DNA of 25,956 nucleotides from Sporomusa silvacetica DSM 10669 (GCF_002257705.1 NZ_LSLK01000008.1:1-25956); one strand, 5' to 3'; positions 6,581 through 14,586 are shown, counted from the stretch's first letter. The notes: generated from the sequence alone by a model not told the origin. Program-made: numbers and translations.

Positions 6581-6754
6581 TTATTTGCAACAACAGTTGC
6601 CTTTCTTATCTTTTGGAGTTTCTTTACCCTTGTTATTCTCATTTTCATCTGGGATCTCTTCTATCTCGAAACCACCACAGCACGAGCCTTTTTTGTCTTT
6701 ATTACCTCCAAGCAAGCGTTCAAAAAATCCTTTTTTTTCAGTTTCCTTACTCAT
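6581..6754 (-). CDS. Small Cys-rich protein (57 aa) of the permease operon
   Basis: Starts at ATG 6754 after AAAGGGG (nine-base spacing); a longer frame to 6805 has no ribosome binding site. The sequence MSKETEKKGFFERLLGGN is basic and amphipathic, then KKGSCCGGFEIEEIPDE, then a charged linker and a terminal GNCCCK. The paired and triple cysteines would hold a soft metal or arsenic(III). It is 47 bases after the permease and on the same strand. Small proteins of this shape accompany DUF318 permeases in many Firmicutes. A metalloid chaperone or donor role is inference. Confidence 0.7.
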   Translation of the reverse strand: MSKETEKKGFFERLLGGNKDKKGSCCGGFEIEEIPDENENNKGKETPKDKKGNCCCK

Positions 6755-6801
6755 AACTAAATTCCCCTTTCTATTTTTATAGTAATCTACCAATAACCTA
6801 A

Positions 6802-7695
6802 TCACATAATCATATTAAAAATCAATCCTGATAGTACTGCCATTGCAAATACTATCACTACAAATGCAATAAGTATTTTCTTCTTAAATATGCTGGCAAA
6901 CATGGTTAACTCCGGTATTGCAATACCTGCTCCGCTGATAATCAATGCCATTACTGCACCAATACTTGCGCCTTTTTCCATTAAAGCAATTCCAATTGGG
7001 ATAGCCGATTCTACACGAATGTACAAAGGTATGCCGATTAGGGCTACAATGATAACAGCAAATGGATTATCAGGTCCGGCAACTCTTGCAAGAAGATCAG
7101 CAGGTAAATATCCGTAAATAGCCGCCCCAATTCCTACGCCAATTATCATGTAGATAAAAACCGCTTTGTAATCTTCCCAAGCTTTCCAAAAAGATATATA
7201 TAGTCTGTGCTTAAATCCTTTTGGGACTTCCTCGCTAGCTTCGCAGCAACCTCCTTTAATTCGTACTCTTTTTACTTGATCAGACCAGCCCATTTTTTCG
7301 AGGATTACTCCAAAAACAACTGAAAATACTGATGTCAAAATCAGGAATCCAACAGCAACCTTCCAACCCATAAAGGCTACAAGTAATGTAAACACCAAAG
7401 GATCCATTAACGGTGATGAAATTACGAAAGACATGACCGTACCAAAAGGAACTCCGGCTTGCAGCAATCCAAGAGTCATTGGAACTGTAGAGCAGGCACA
7501 AAAAGGTGTGACAGCACCAAAAAGTACCGCCATTATATTACCCCACAGCCCCTTTCCTGACATCCATGTTTTTAATTTATCCTGAGGTATATACATGAAT
7601 ACTAATGCTATGATTGTGCTGATTGCAATGAATAGTACAGTAAGTTCTGCCATTATAAAAAGAAAATATTGGATTGTGTCAATAAAAGTGTTCAC
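6802..7695 (-). CDS. ArsP/DUF318-family permease
   Basis: A 297-aa inner-membrane protein of the permease family that includes ArsP (efflux of trivalent organoarsenicals). Two bundles of about four helices flank a soluble loop (about residues 138-168). The family motif AVTPFCACSTVP carries Cys66 and Cys68 in a membrane segment, and the loop holds a vicinal pair Cys150-Cys151 (KGGCCEA). Translation starts at a GTG (7695) after GGGGGTGG. It lies between a MarR regulator, 31 bases upstream, and a Cys-rich 57-aa gene downstream, so the three form one operon. The substrate cannot be read from sequence; methylated arsenicals fit the arsM remnant nearby. Confidence 0.85.
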   Translation of the reverse strand: MNTFIDTIQYFLFIMAELTVLFIAISTIIALVFMYIPQDKLKTWMSGKGLWGNIMAVLFGAVTPFCACSTVPMTLGLLQAGVPFGTVMSFVISSPLMDPLVFTLLVAFMGWKVAVGFLILTSVFSVVFGVILEKMGWSDQVKRVRIKGGCCEASEEVPKGFKHRLYISFWKAWEDYKAVFIYMIIGVGIGAAIYGYLPADLLARVAGPDNPFAVIIVALIGIPLYIRVESAIPIGIALMEKGASIGAVMALIISGAGIAIPELTMFASIFKKKILIAFVVIVFAMAVLSGLIFNMIM

Positions 7696-7726
7696 AAAAA
7701 TCCACCCCCATTTTTTCTAATTACGT

Positions 7727-8164
7727 CTATATAAATCCTTGTCGCCGAACTGAAGTTATCAATATCTCCAAGGCCTTTTTAACACTTTCGATCGTTTGAG
7801 AATCCCGATCTTTTAGCATCTCACCTACATAAGCTGTATATTTCTCCACGATTTTTGTAATAATCTCTATTCCTTGGGCAGTAATTGTAACACAGCATAT
7901 CCGACCATCTACTAAAGACTGTTCTCGCAAAACATAACCTTTGTTTTCTATGCGATCAATAATTTTACTTGCTCCGCTTTTGGTACAATTCAATAACTTC
8001 CCTATTTCTTGAATTGTAATATTATCATGCTCATACACCTTTTTAAGTGCCATAAATTCAACTAAGGATAAATCTTCACAGCACTCTCCGTTAAACCCCT
8101 GATTCCCAAAATACCAAGCTAGTTCTTGTATTATGTTATAAACATCCGGTATATTTTTGTTCAT
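7727..8164 (-). CDS. MarR-family regulator of the permease operon
   Basis: A 145-aa winged-helix regulator starting at ATG 8164, six bases after GAGG. N-terminal helix with NGECCEDLSLVEF (a vicinal Cys pair), helix-turn-helix ITIQEIGKLLNCTKSGASKI, wing REQSLVDGRICCVTITAQG with a second vicinal Cys pair, and a C-terminal dimerisation helix. The two CC pairs plus Cys in the recognition region suggest sensing of a thiophilic metalloid or oxidant; that is inference. It is the first gene before the permease and the direct repeat in its promoter fits autoregulation. Confidence 0.85.
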   Translation of the reverse strand: MNKNIPDVYNIIQELAWYFGNQGFNGECCEDLSLVEFMALKKVYEHDNITIQEIGKLLNCTKSGASKIIDRIENKGYVLREQSLVDGRICCVTITAQGIEIITKIVEKYTAYVGEMLKDRDSQTIESVKKALEILITSVRRQGFI

Positions 8165-8190
8165 TGTTTGCCTCAATTCACGTTAATGTA

Positions 8191-8238
8191 GTTTCCATCG
8201 TCAACCATTATTATAGCACATTGGTTTCCATCGTCAAC
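8191..8238 (-). promoter_or_regulatory. Promoter with direct-repeat operator of the marR-permease operon
   Basis: The 15-base sequence GTTTCCATCGTCAAC occurs exactly twice (8191-8205, 8224-8238), 33 bases apart, about three helical turns. On the minus strand the distal copy carries the -35 TTGACG, followed after 16 bases by -10 TATAAT. The second copy lies over the start of transcription. Two identical sites around a promoter point to repressor binding, presumably by the adjacent MarR. Confidence 0.7.
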
Positions 8239-8572
8239 TAATATATTGTATGCATTTTTGATTTAGATGTTCTTACCTTCGTCCGGCTTGGCTAACTCGT
8301 CTGAGGTCTGTGCTTATAAGTCCCTTCTCCTGTATGGATTATCGGCGGACACCCTTATCTTAAGCAAACGGTTGGCACTATCATCGATTTTCGCCAACAA
8401 GTACCGCCCATGCGGGGCACACGTGAAAAAGGGATAGTCGCAGAAATTCTGCAACCATCCCTTTTAAATATGTCTTAGGAATTCAATTTTTTAAGTCCAA
8501 TGTTTTAAGATGTTGAGTTCTTTAAAAGCGTGAACTTACCTTGGTACAATAGACACGAAGACCGCACAATAG
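8239..8572. other. Intergenic region with unidentified coding-like remnant
   Basis: Between the marR promoter and the radical SAM gene. A plus-strand open stretch about 8335-8440 encodes WIIGGHPYLKQTVGTIIDF and on to RQQVPPMRGTREKG, which looks like protein but has no start and I cannot name it. A terminator (8426-8466) follows. Confidence 0.35.
8426..8466. terminator. Bidirectional terminator
   Basis: Stem AAAAGGGAT...ATCCCTTTT with inner GCAG/CTGC pairing and T-runs on both strands. It is placed to end the radical SAM transcript on the minus strand. Confidence 0.8.
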
Positions 8573-9760
8573 TTACGGGCACGCGATAATTTGCCTTGAC
8601 CAGAGACACTCTGAACACGACGGGCTATTAGCCCAACAATCCATTTCGTTACTGTCCGTATAACTACAGCCATCTACATTTCTGCAATCAGTACAAGAAG
8701 GAAAATGATACTCATCGACATCCTGCCTAAATTTGACGTAAGTAGATCCCATCCATATTTCACGCAGTTTTTGTTCATTGATATTACCCAGGAAAAACGG
8801 ATACATCTGTTTTTCTCTTCCATAGATATAACACTTATAGGTATGCATTAGGGCATAACAAGGACTGACATTCCCCTGGTAGTTGATGCACAAGGATTTA
8901 CCACTCACGAACTTACAGTACCGTTCTGTCCTTAATTTCATATTGGACATATAAGCCCGGACAGAGGTCAGCAACGATTCGTCGCCGAACATACGCTCGG
9001 TATCATCCATATCGTAGACGATTTCATCTTTCATGGATTCGTGGTAAGGCAGCAAGTTTGTAACGATAACCTTTTTGGCATTGAGGTCCCAAGCCATACG
9101 GATCAACTTGGGCAGCCTAGCGAAATTCTTTTTCATGGCTACAAACTCGATTCCCAATTCAGGCTTCTTTTTCTTCTGTTCCCGCTTCATCGTCTGTAAT
9201 CTCGCGACATTATGAAAAACGCTCTTGAAGTCAGCCCCCTGCCGGATTTCGTTATACTCTCCCTCATCAGGACTGTCTAAGGAAGTAAACAGAACATCTA
9301 ATTCAAGATCAATCAACTTTTGAATAACGTCTTCCCTCAAATAGGAACCGTTAGTGATCATTTCGACTTTCAGGCCAAGTCCCTTCACTGCTTTTAGCAT
9401 ATCAAAAATTCTTGGATGCATTAAAGGCTCACCAAAGCCGCCAAAATGAACCGACTCCAATTCCGGGAGGTCTTTTAGACTGTCAAGTATATGCTCAAAG
9501 GTCCCCCATTCCATGTGTTCCAGCTTGTCCTGCCAGGAACTGCGAATACAAGTAATACAAGCAAAATTACATTTGGTGGTAACTTCGATATATACTCTTT
9601 TTACATCCGGTACCAGCGGAATCAAACGATAACCACCTTCTGTCCGGAAAAATAAAACCTCTTGTTCTTCACTCGAAGATATAGGCAGCTTCGTTCCACC
9701 ATTCTTGCCAATCCTAATCTTTTCTTCTACTGCATCCAGTTTATTTGCAAATTTTTTCAA
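8573..9760 (-). CDS. Radical SAM/SPASM protein, probable tungsten-enzyme cofactor maturase type
   Basis: A 395-aa cytoplasmic enzyme. The radical SAM cluster motif CNFACITC (Cys64, Cys68, Cys71) follows VKRVYIEVTTK, then ESVHFGGFGEPLMHP (SAM-binding GGE-like) and EMITNGSYL. The C-terminal third, about residues 283-394, is a SPASM-type region with many Cys (YCKFVSGKSLC, SPCY, PSCTDCRNVDGC, CWANSPSCSEC) for auxiliary Fe-S clusters. The segment around CIRSSW, FGGFGEP and GIEFVAMKKNFARLP resembles the tungsten cofactor oxidoreductase maturase family, as I remember it. No aldehyde ferredoxin oxidoreductase gene is in the window. Start is TTG 9760 after GGTGGGG. A truncated upstream frame ends 11 bases before the start, so a partner gene was probably lost. 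Confidence 0.75.
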   Translation of the reverse strand: MKKFANKLDAVEEKIRIGKNGGTKLPISSSEEQEVLFFRTEGGYRLIPLVPDVKRVYIEVTTKCNFACITCIRSSWQDKLEHMEWGTFEHILDSLKDLPELESVHFGGFGEPLMHPRIFDMLKAVKGLGLKVEMITNGSYLREDVIQKLIDLELDVLFTSLDSPDEGEYNEIRQGADFKSVFHNVARLQTMKREQKKKKPELGIEFVAMKKNFARLPKLIRMAWDLNAKKVIVTNLLPYHESMKDEIVYDMDDTERMFGDESLLTSVRAYMSNMKLRTERYCKFVSGKSLCINYQGNVSPCYALMHTYKCYIYGREKQMYPFFLGNINEQKLREIWMGSTYVKFRQDVDEYHFPSCTDCRNVDGCSYTDSNEMDCWANSPSCSECLWSRQIIACP

Positions 9761-9771
9761 AATTCCCCACC

Positions 9772-9870
9772 CTATCTCTCCCCCATGATCTGTACAAACA
9801 CTGAAGCTTCAAAAACGTCTGCAGAAAAATGCTTGGAATCGGCTTGCCATTTATAAACGACACGAGTTAT
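9772..9870 (-). pseudogene. Coding-like tail upstream of the radical SAM gene
   Basis: Minus frame ending at 9772-9774 encodes TRVVYKWQADSKHFSADVFE then ASVFVQIMGER. The composition looks like a folded protein's C-terminus and it stops 11 bases before the radical SAM start codon, the normal spacing within an operon. No start codon is found; a stop lies about eight codons before the recognisable part. It may be the relic of a partner or substrate of the radical SAM enzyme. I do not recognise the family. Confidence 0.35.
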
Positions 9871-10032
9871 TAAACAACATCGGAGGCAATTCTAAATATG
9901 ACTACAACAGACACCTTTTTATAGACGTTGAAATCCAACTACAGAAAGAAATCTCCACTTTCTTTTTTCCAGGTTTCGGGCAGAATCACCCCATAAGAGC
10001 AACCCTCCAAACAGCTATTACTCAGGGATTCT
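9871..10032. other. Spacer between arsA and radical SAM region
   Basis: No gene supported and no clear terminator after arsA. Short homopurine/homopyrimidine stretches only. Confidence 0.3.
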
Positions 10033-11778
10033 TCACCCCATCTTTACAATATTACTTATTGACGTATCTTCTAGCCAGGGTATAGCGACAAAATTATCCC
10101 CACTTATGGTGCGCACTTTTTCCAGCCACTGTTTTTCAGCTTCAGCCCGTGCAAGTAGTATGGAATTGTTGGTAGCAGTCATGGATAGACATTGAGTGAC
10201 CACCCACCATTTGTTATTTATCCCTGCTCTGCTTAAATCGTCACGAAGTCGCAACGCTTCAAAAACAGGTGTAGCTTCAGGTAAGGTAACAATAACAACT
10301 TCTGTCTGTTGTTCATCCCTAAGCCTAGGCAATAGCCTTCGAACCGAGATGGGCGTTTCGCCTTTGGTCCGTTGCACTTCACGATGATAGCTTTGTGTAG
10401 AATCCAACAGTAAAAGGGTATGACCGGTTGGTGCGGTATCAATAACCACAACTTCGTTTTCTGCTTTATCAACGATTTCCGCAAAGGCTCGGAAAACAGC
10501 AATTTCCTGGGTACAGGGGGAGCGTAAATCTTCCTCAACATAGGCTAGATCCTCATCACTCATGGTTTCACGGGCTTTATTTAATACTTCATTTTGATAC
10601 GAAATCAATTCTTGTTTTTCATCAATTTTGCTGAGTGCTATATTTTCGGTACCTTTAATGACATAGTTAAGGTGGTCTGCCGGATCAGTTGAGGTTAAAT
10701 GTACCTTAATCCCTCTTTTTGCTAGTGCGAGGGCAATGGTTGCAGCGATGGTTGTCTTGCCAACACCGCCCTTTCCCATGGTGAAAACAACCTTTTTACC
10801 TGTTGTATAAAGATCATCAATTAATACATCAATGGGTTTTAGGTCAAGTACTTTTGTGCTTACAGCAACATGTTCATAATTGTCGCTAGTGAAAAACGCT
10901 CTGATTTTATCAAGCCCCAAAATATTGTAGGAACGAAGTGGCAGGGTAAAGGTTGTAAACTTCGTTAACCCCTGGGGAATATTGTTCATAGCGTTTTGCT
11001 GGTTATCCAGTATCTTTTGTGACAAAGTATCAGAAGCACTACCTAGTACGCCATTAATAAGTAAAAACTGGTTGTTTATGCCTAAGTCACTAAGTTCAAG
11101 GCTTGAACGTTCAGCCTCCAGCAAGGGAGTTTCCTCTGGTCTTGAAACCAGTACAAGGGTGGTTTTGTTTTTGTCTGCCAGGTTGGCAACCGCATCCTTA
11201 TAAAGGTTTTTTTTGTCTTCTAGCCCGGCAAGCTGGCCTAAGCAAGAAGCACCATGGGTATTTTCACTAATAAAATTGCTCCAAGCAGAAGGCAACTGTA
11301 GCATGCGCAGGGTATGTCCTGTTGGCGCAGTGTCAAAAATGATGTGGTCGTAGTTACTTTCGGTTATCTTATCTGTTATGAAGTTCGAGAATTGGTCAAA
11401 GGCGGCAATTTCAACCGTGCAAGAACCGGAAAGCTGCTCCTCCATATTGTCGAGTACACTTTCAGGCAATTTTCCTCTGTAAGGAGCGATAACCGATTCC
11501 CGATATTCTTGGGCTGCTTCTTCTGGATTGAGATTTGCTACTACTAGGCCAGGTACGCCATCAATGAGTACACCTTTGCCATCAAGCTCAGTGTTGAAAA
11601 CATCCTGCAAATTGGAGGCTGGATCGGTACTGATAAGGAGAATTTTTTTGCCACTATCAGCTAAATTTACGGCAACAGCGCACGCGGTAGAAGTTTTGCC
11701 AACACCACCTTTACCAGTGAAAAACAAATATTTGGTTAGCTTTATTTTGTTTAAAGCAAAGGTTTCATAGTTGGACAT
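10033..11778 (-). CDS. arsA: ArsA arsenite-transport ATPase
   Basis: A 581-aa soluble ATPase made of two homologous halves, the classical ArsA length. It energises arsenite export by the membrane carrier, here Acr3. Each half has a P-loop (GKGGVGKTS at 22-30, GKGGVGKTT at 335-343) and the DTAPTGHTL switch (149-157, 447-455). The three metalloid-binding cysteines are present: Cys120 (GSCTVEIAAF), Cys179 (GASCLGQL) and Cys422 (SPCTQEIAVF). The start ATG 11778 is preferred because it lies four bases after the arsD stop with AAGGGTG upstream and gives the family N-terminus; the frame is open further upstream only because it runs through arsD. It is cotranscribed with arsD and probably with arsR-acr3 copy 2. 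Confidence 0.93.
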   Translation of the reverse strand: MSNYETFALNKIKLTKYLFFTGKGGVGKTSTACAVAVNLADSGKKILLISTDPASNLQDVFNTELDGKGVLIDGVPGLVVANLNPEEAAQEYRESVIAPYRGKLPESVLDNMEEQLSGSCTVEIAAFDQFSNFITDKITESNYDHIIFDTAPTGHTLRMLQLPSAWSNFISENTHGASCLGQLAGLEDKKNLYKDAVANLADKNKTTLVLVSRPEETPLLEAERSSLELSDLGINNQFLLINGVLGSASDTLSQKILDNQQNAMNNIPQGLTKFTTFTLPLRSYNILGLDKIRAFFTSDNYEHVAVSTKVLDLKPIDVLIDDLYTTGKKVVFTMGKGGVGKTTIAATIALALAKRGIKVHLTSTDPADHLNYVIKGTENIALSKIDEKQELISYQNEVLNKARETMSDEDLAYVEEDLRSPCTQEIAVFRAFAEIVDKAENEVVVIDTAPTGHTLLLLDSTQSYHREVQRTKGETPISVRRLLPRLRDEQQTEVVIVTLPEATPVFEALRLRDDLSRAGINNKWWVVTQCLSMTATNNSILLARAEAEKQWLEKVRTISGDNFVAIPWLEDTSISNIVKMG

Positions 11779-11782
11779 TGGT

Positions 11783-12154
11783 TTAGCAACACCCTTCAGG
11801 TCCGCAACTGCAGCCACAACCACCAGTTTTCTCAGGTTTTTTAGTTTGAATATCTGTACCCAGCCACTTGGAAAGCTCTTCGTTAGTAGGATATTCTTTT
11901 GTTTTGGCAACTTCACCATCTACAAGCGTTACCGGCAGAATCTCGGCACCCTGTTTTTGGAGAATATCATTGATAATTTTGTTAGTAACAAAGTCCTGTG
12001 GCTCGTTAGCCAAGCCGTGTCTTTGAATGATAATCCCTTTTTCCTTAAGGGTACTAATAACAGTTGCTATTCTCAGCAGTTCAGGATCAATAGATGGTCC
12101 GCATACTCCTGTTGAGCAGCACATGGCCGGGTCAAAAATTTCAACTTTTTTCAT
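11783..12154 (-). CDS. arsD: ArsD arsenite metallochaperone
   Basis: A 123-aa thioredoxin-fold protein that passes arsenite to ArsA and raises its affinity. The three essential cysteines are seen in PAMCCSTGVCGP (Cys12, Cys13, Cys18), followed by the family segment DPELLRIATVISTLKEKG, NEPQDFV and GAEILPVTLVDGEV. A Cys-rich tail GGCGCSCGPEGCC provides further vicinal pairs, as in some longer ArsD proteins. ATG 12154 follows AAAAGGGG. The arsA start lies four bases beyond its stop, so translation is likely coupled. Confidence 0.95.
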   Translation of the reverse strand: MKKVEIFDPAMCCSTGVCGPSIDPELLRIATVISTLKEKGIIIQRHGLANEPQDFVTNKIINDILQKQGAEILPVTLVDGEVAKTKEYPTNEELSKWLGTDIQTKKPEKTGGCGCSCGPEGCC

Positions 12155-12179
12155 AAGAAACGCCCCTTTTCATTTAGTA

Positions 12180-12298
12180 TTACTCACACCGGTTGTCGTT
12201 TTGTTCTAAGCATTGGTTTAGTTTTTCCAAATCCTTTTTATAGGATTCCAGCTTCCTCAGGTTGTCATTACGTCCAATCTTTACTTGCGTATAAGAGA
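12180..12298 (-). pseudogene. Probable C-terminal remnant of another arsR-like gene
   Basis: A minus frame with stop at 12180-12182 encodes GRNDNLRKLESYKKDLEKLN then QCLEQNDNRCE. A charged helix with a terminal Cys in this position, right before arsD, resembles the C-terminus of an ArsR repressor (compare the LSKEMEND...RLKKYRELGGCCE tail of the complete ones). No helix-turn-helix survives; the sequence merges upstream into the hairpin at 12293-12345. It suggests an older arsR-arsD-arsA arrangement. Identity as ArsR is tentative. Confidence 0.4.
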
Positions 12299-12345
12299 AG
12301 GAATAGGCCCTCTAAATCGAGGAGCTATCCCTTCTCTTCATTTTT
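12293..12345. terminator. Hairpin between acr3 copy 2 and arsD
   Basis: Stem AGAGAAGGAATAG/CTATCCCTTCTCT with inner GAGG/CCTC. The T-run is only on the plus side; on the minus strand, the direction of acr3 to arsD, no T-run follows. It may therefore weaken rather than stop transcription into arsDA. Confidence 0.55.
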
Positions 12346-12454
12346 ATACAGATTCCTTCATTCACCTGGAAACAAGTCGCATTCTTTGAGCATTAGATGT
12401 TGTTACCCTATGTTTGGTTGCGCAGGCATCCGCAACTTCATCACAAGCTGCGAA

Positions 12455-13507
12455 TTATTGTTTATCTGGAACCACAAAATACTTCCGAAAACGCAACGCG
12501 ACATTAACTAAGCCAATCATAACCGGCACCTCGATAAGCGGCCCAATAACAGCGGCAAAGGCCTGACCTGAATTTATACCAAAAATGGCTACAGCCACTG
12601 CAATCGCTAGTTCAAAATTATTACTGGCTGCCGTAAACGATAATGTAGTTGTCTGCTCATAGTTGACTCCCACACGATGGCTTATGAAAAAAGATACTAA
12701 GAACATAATGCCGAAATAGATAATGAGCGGAATGGCAATACGCACCACATCCATCGGTAGTTTAATAATATAGCTGCCTTTTAGGGAAAACATAATTACG
12801 ATGGTAAATAGTAACGCTAGTAATGCCAGCGGACTAATCTTAGGTATAAAACTCTGTTCGTACCATTCACGACCCTTTGCTGGCAATAAGATGCGTCTAG
12901 TCAAATATCCGGCCACAAAGGGAATACCCAGATATATTGCCACACTCATCGCAACATCCTTCATGGATACCTGGATTTGCATACCTGTAAAGCCAATCCA
13001 GCCCGGAAGTACAGTAATAAAGAAATAAGCAAATACCGAATATAATACCAGTTGAAAAATTGAATTGAGTGCTACCAGTGCAGCCGCATATTCATTGTCG
13101 CCTTCGGCCAGTGAATTCCAGATAATTACCATGGCAATACAACGAGCCAAACCAATAAGTATTAAGCCAACCATGTAGTCTGGTTTATCTGCTAAAAAGG
13201 TTATAGCCAGTACAAACATTAACACCGGGCCGATTATCCAGTTTTGCACTAGTGACAGCACTACAACCTTGCCGTTACTAAATACCTTGCCGATTTCCTC
13301 ATATTTAACCTTTGCTAATGGCGGATACATCATTATAATTAAACCGACTGCAATCGGAATTGATGTTGTGCCAATTGACAAGGAATCCAGCCACGCAGCC
13401 ATCCCTGGAAAGAGATAACCGCCGCCAACTCCAATAGCCATTGCCAGAAAAATCCACAATGTCAAATACTGGTCTAGGAAAGATAATCGCTTTTGAGCCT
13501 GTGCCAT
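12455..13507 (-). CDS. acr3: Acr3 arsenite efflux permease, copy 2
   Basis: A 350-aa arsenite exporter with the same Cys123 (GLARCIAM) and Glu299 (NNFELAIAV) motifs as copy 1 and about ten membrane helices. It differs from copy 1 at five residues: Gln5, Ala24-Ile25 in the first helix, Ile50, and Ile206. This copy lies upstream of arsD and arsA on the same strand (300 bases), so it is the one likely to form a complete arsR-acr3-arsD-arsA operon and to work with the ArsA ATPase. Most differences from copy 1 lie in the first 190 coding bases. Confidence 0.95.
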   Translation of the reverse strand: MAQAQKRLSFLDQYLTLWIFLAMAIGVGGGYLFPGMAAWLDSLSIGTTSIPIAVGLIIMMYPPLAKVKYEEIGKVFSNGKVVVLSLVQNWIIGPVLMFVLAITFLADKPDYMVGLILIGLARCIAMVIIWNSLAEGDNEYAAALVALNSIFQLVLYSVFAYFFITVLPGWIGFTGMQIQVSMKDVAMSVAIYLGIPFVAGYLTRRILLPAKGREWYEQSFIPKISPLALLALLFTIVIMFSLKGSYIIKLPMDVVRIAIPLIIYFGIMFLVSFFISHRVGVNYEQTTTLSFTAASNNFELAIAVAVAIFGINSGQAFAAVIGPLIEVPVMIGLVNVALRFRKYFVVPDKQ

Positions 13508-13652
13508 TTTACTACTCCCCCTTCACTTCTTTGTGATTCCTTAAAGTACCAAAAGTTCAAACAATCACCACTCTCCTCCCTTCGTTAATTTATTACGCAA
13601 CCGAGCAACTATTTAGAATGCTAAAACGATTCGGCAGCGATCAACACTTGTC
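13508..13652 (-). other. arsR-acr3 spacer, copy 2
   Basis: Carries the acr3 ribosome binding site (GGGGGAGTAG) and no terminator. It is only weakly similar to the copy 1 spacer and lacks its AT-rich palindrome. Confidence 0.5.
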
Positions 13653-14024
13653 TTAATCGTCAACAATTTTTACGGCAAGCTCACAGCAACCGCCTAGTTC
13701 CCGGTATTTTTTCAGTCTTGCCACGTCCTTTTGGCGTTGCGGATCGTTCTCCATTTCCTTGGAAAGCAGTTCCTTCACAAAAGAGTACTGTTCAAGTATT
13801 TTTTCATTGACCCGATAGTATATCCACTGGGCCTGTTTTTCGCCGGCAATGAGCTTGGCTTGTTTTAACTTAGTTATATGGCGGGAGGCGTTGGACTGGC
13901 TAATTTTTAATATTTCTTCCAAATCACACACACACAAAGTTTCCCTATACAGCAAGTTCAAAATTCTAATTCTTGTTTCATCAGCTAATGCCTTGAGTAT
14001 TTCTACAATATCCACTAGTTCCAC
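13653..14024 (-). CDS. arsR: ArsR-family arsenite-responsive repressor, copy 2
   Basis: A 123-aa ArsR repressor with the same LCVCDLEE metal site (Cys31, Cys33), recognition helix SQSNASRHITKLK and C-terminal Cys113-Cys114 pair as copy 1. Seven residues differ, six of them after residue 80. GAGGTGG precedes ATG 14024. Because the two repressors share the DNA-binding helix exactly and their operators are nearly the same, each should regulate both operons. Confidence 0.95.
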   Translation of the reverse strand: MELVDIVEILKALADETRIRILNLLYRETLCVCDLEEILKISQSNASRHITKLKQAKLIAGEKQAQWIYYRVNEKILEQYSFVKELLSKEMENDPQRQKDVARLKKYRELGGCCELAVKIVDD

Positions 14025-14073
14025 CTCTCTACCTATTGGGTTCCGTCTTTTAAGTTATAAAAACGCTCCTCCT

Positions 14074-14112
14074 GTATATGATTATATTCAATTTTAATCA
14101 TGATCGTCAAGC
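14074..14112 (-). promoter_or_regulatory. arsR promoter and operator, copy 2
   Basis: Minus-strand -35 TTGACG (14105-14110), 18-base spacer, -10 TATAAT (14081-14086), with the ATGATT...AATCAT dyad. Spacer differs from copy 1 at two positions. Confidence 0.8.
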
Positions 14113-14251
14113 ATTTTTAGAAAAACATCCTATTTGTTCCAAAACACTGCAAGATTCAGCGCTCGAAAATAACAGCTGGCAGCTACTTTAGCATGCCAAA
14201 ACTGCTAGATGCGTACCTGCCTTGGAGCCCGGAAGTTCAGGAAAACTGCAG

Positions 14252-14297
14252 AAAAAAAAATCGCAGCACTTATGAGTATTTCAGGCTGCGATTTTTA
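14252..14297. terminator. Bidirectional terminator
   Basis: Stem AAAAATCGCAGC/GCTGCGATTTTT. It separates the MFS operon on the right from the arsR copy 2 promoter on the left. Confidence 0.85.
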
Positions 14298-14421
14298 TAT
14301 CACTGTTTTATTGTGCACTTACAGAATATCTCCATTTTTTCTTGTTTCTTCTGATAACATGACAGCAGAAACACCGCGTTTATCATGAGCAACAAGATAG
14401 ATAGTCAAGAACTTAGTTAGG

Positions 14422-14586
14422 TCAAGATAAAACCGCCTTGTCCCAGAAAGATTGCTCCTTTGTAATGTCTACAGAATTAGATAATTGGGTTACATCGTTG
14501 TTTTGAGAGGACTTCTCTTCCATAATGTTTTCGGTCTCAGGATCTTTATCAATATTCTTCGCATGCGGGTTTGCATTATCTTTCAT
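14422..14586 (-). CDS. Small hydrophilic protein (54 aa) downstream of MFS gene
   Basis: ATG 14586 stands five bases after the near-perfect ribosome binding site TTAGGAGGTG. The product MKDNANPHAKNIDKDPETEN then IMEEKSSQNND...ITKEQSFWDKAVLS is acidic and polar, with no membrane helix, no Cys and a short aromatic C-terminal motif (SFWDKAVL). It begins 48 bases after the MFS stop on the same strand and should be translated from the same mRNA. I do not recognise a family. Its composition suggests a disordered peptide that might dock on the transporter through its C-terminus; this is a guess. Confidence 0.65.
   Translation of the reverse strand: MKDNANPHAKNIDKDPETENIMEEKSSQNNDVTQLSNSVDITKEQSFWDKAVLS

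Larger units (their letters stand above)
12398..14195 (-). repeat. arsR-acr3 duplication, copy 2
   Basis: Counterpart of 3672-5495. Identity begins at TGTTGTTACCCTATG and fades about 90 bases beyond the arsR promoter. Confidence 0.9.

Noticed and set aside
6463..6648. 61-codon minus-strand frame overlapping the 57-aa Cys gene
   Set aside because: Its first half is an alternative frame of a better gene; only a weak AhpD-like tail is kept as a low-confidence remnant.
8191..8238. Short CRISPR array
   Set aside because: Only two 15-base repeats located exactly in a promoter; explained as an operator.
11779..11919. Longer arsA start inside arsD
   Set aside because: The extra 47 codons are arsD sequence in another frame; family length and the ribosome binding site support ATG 11778.
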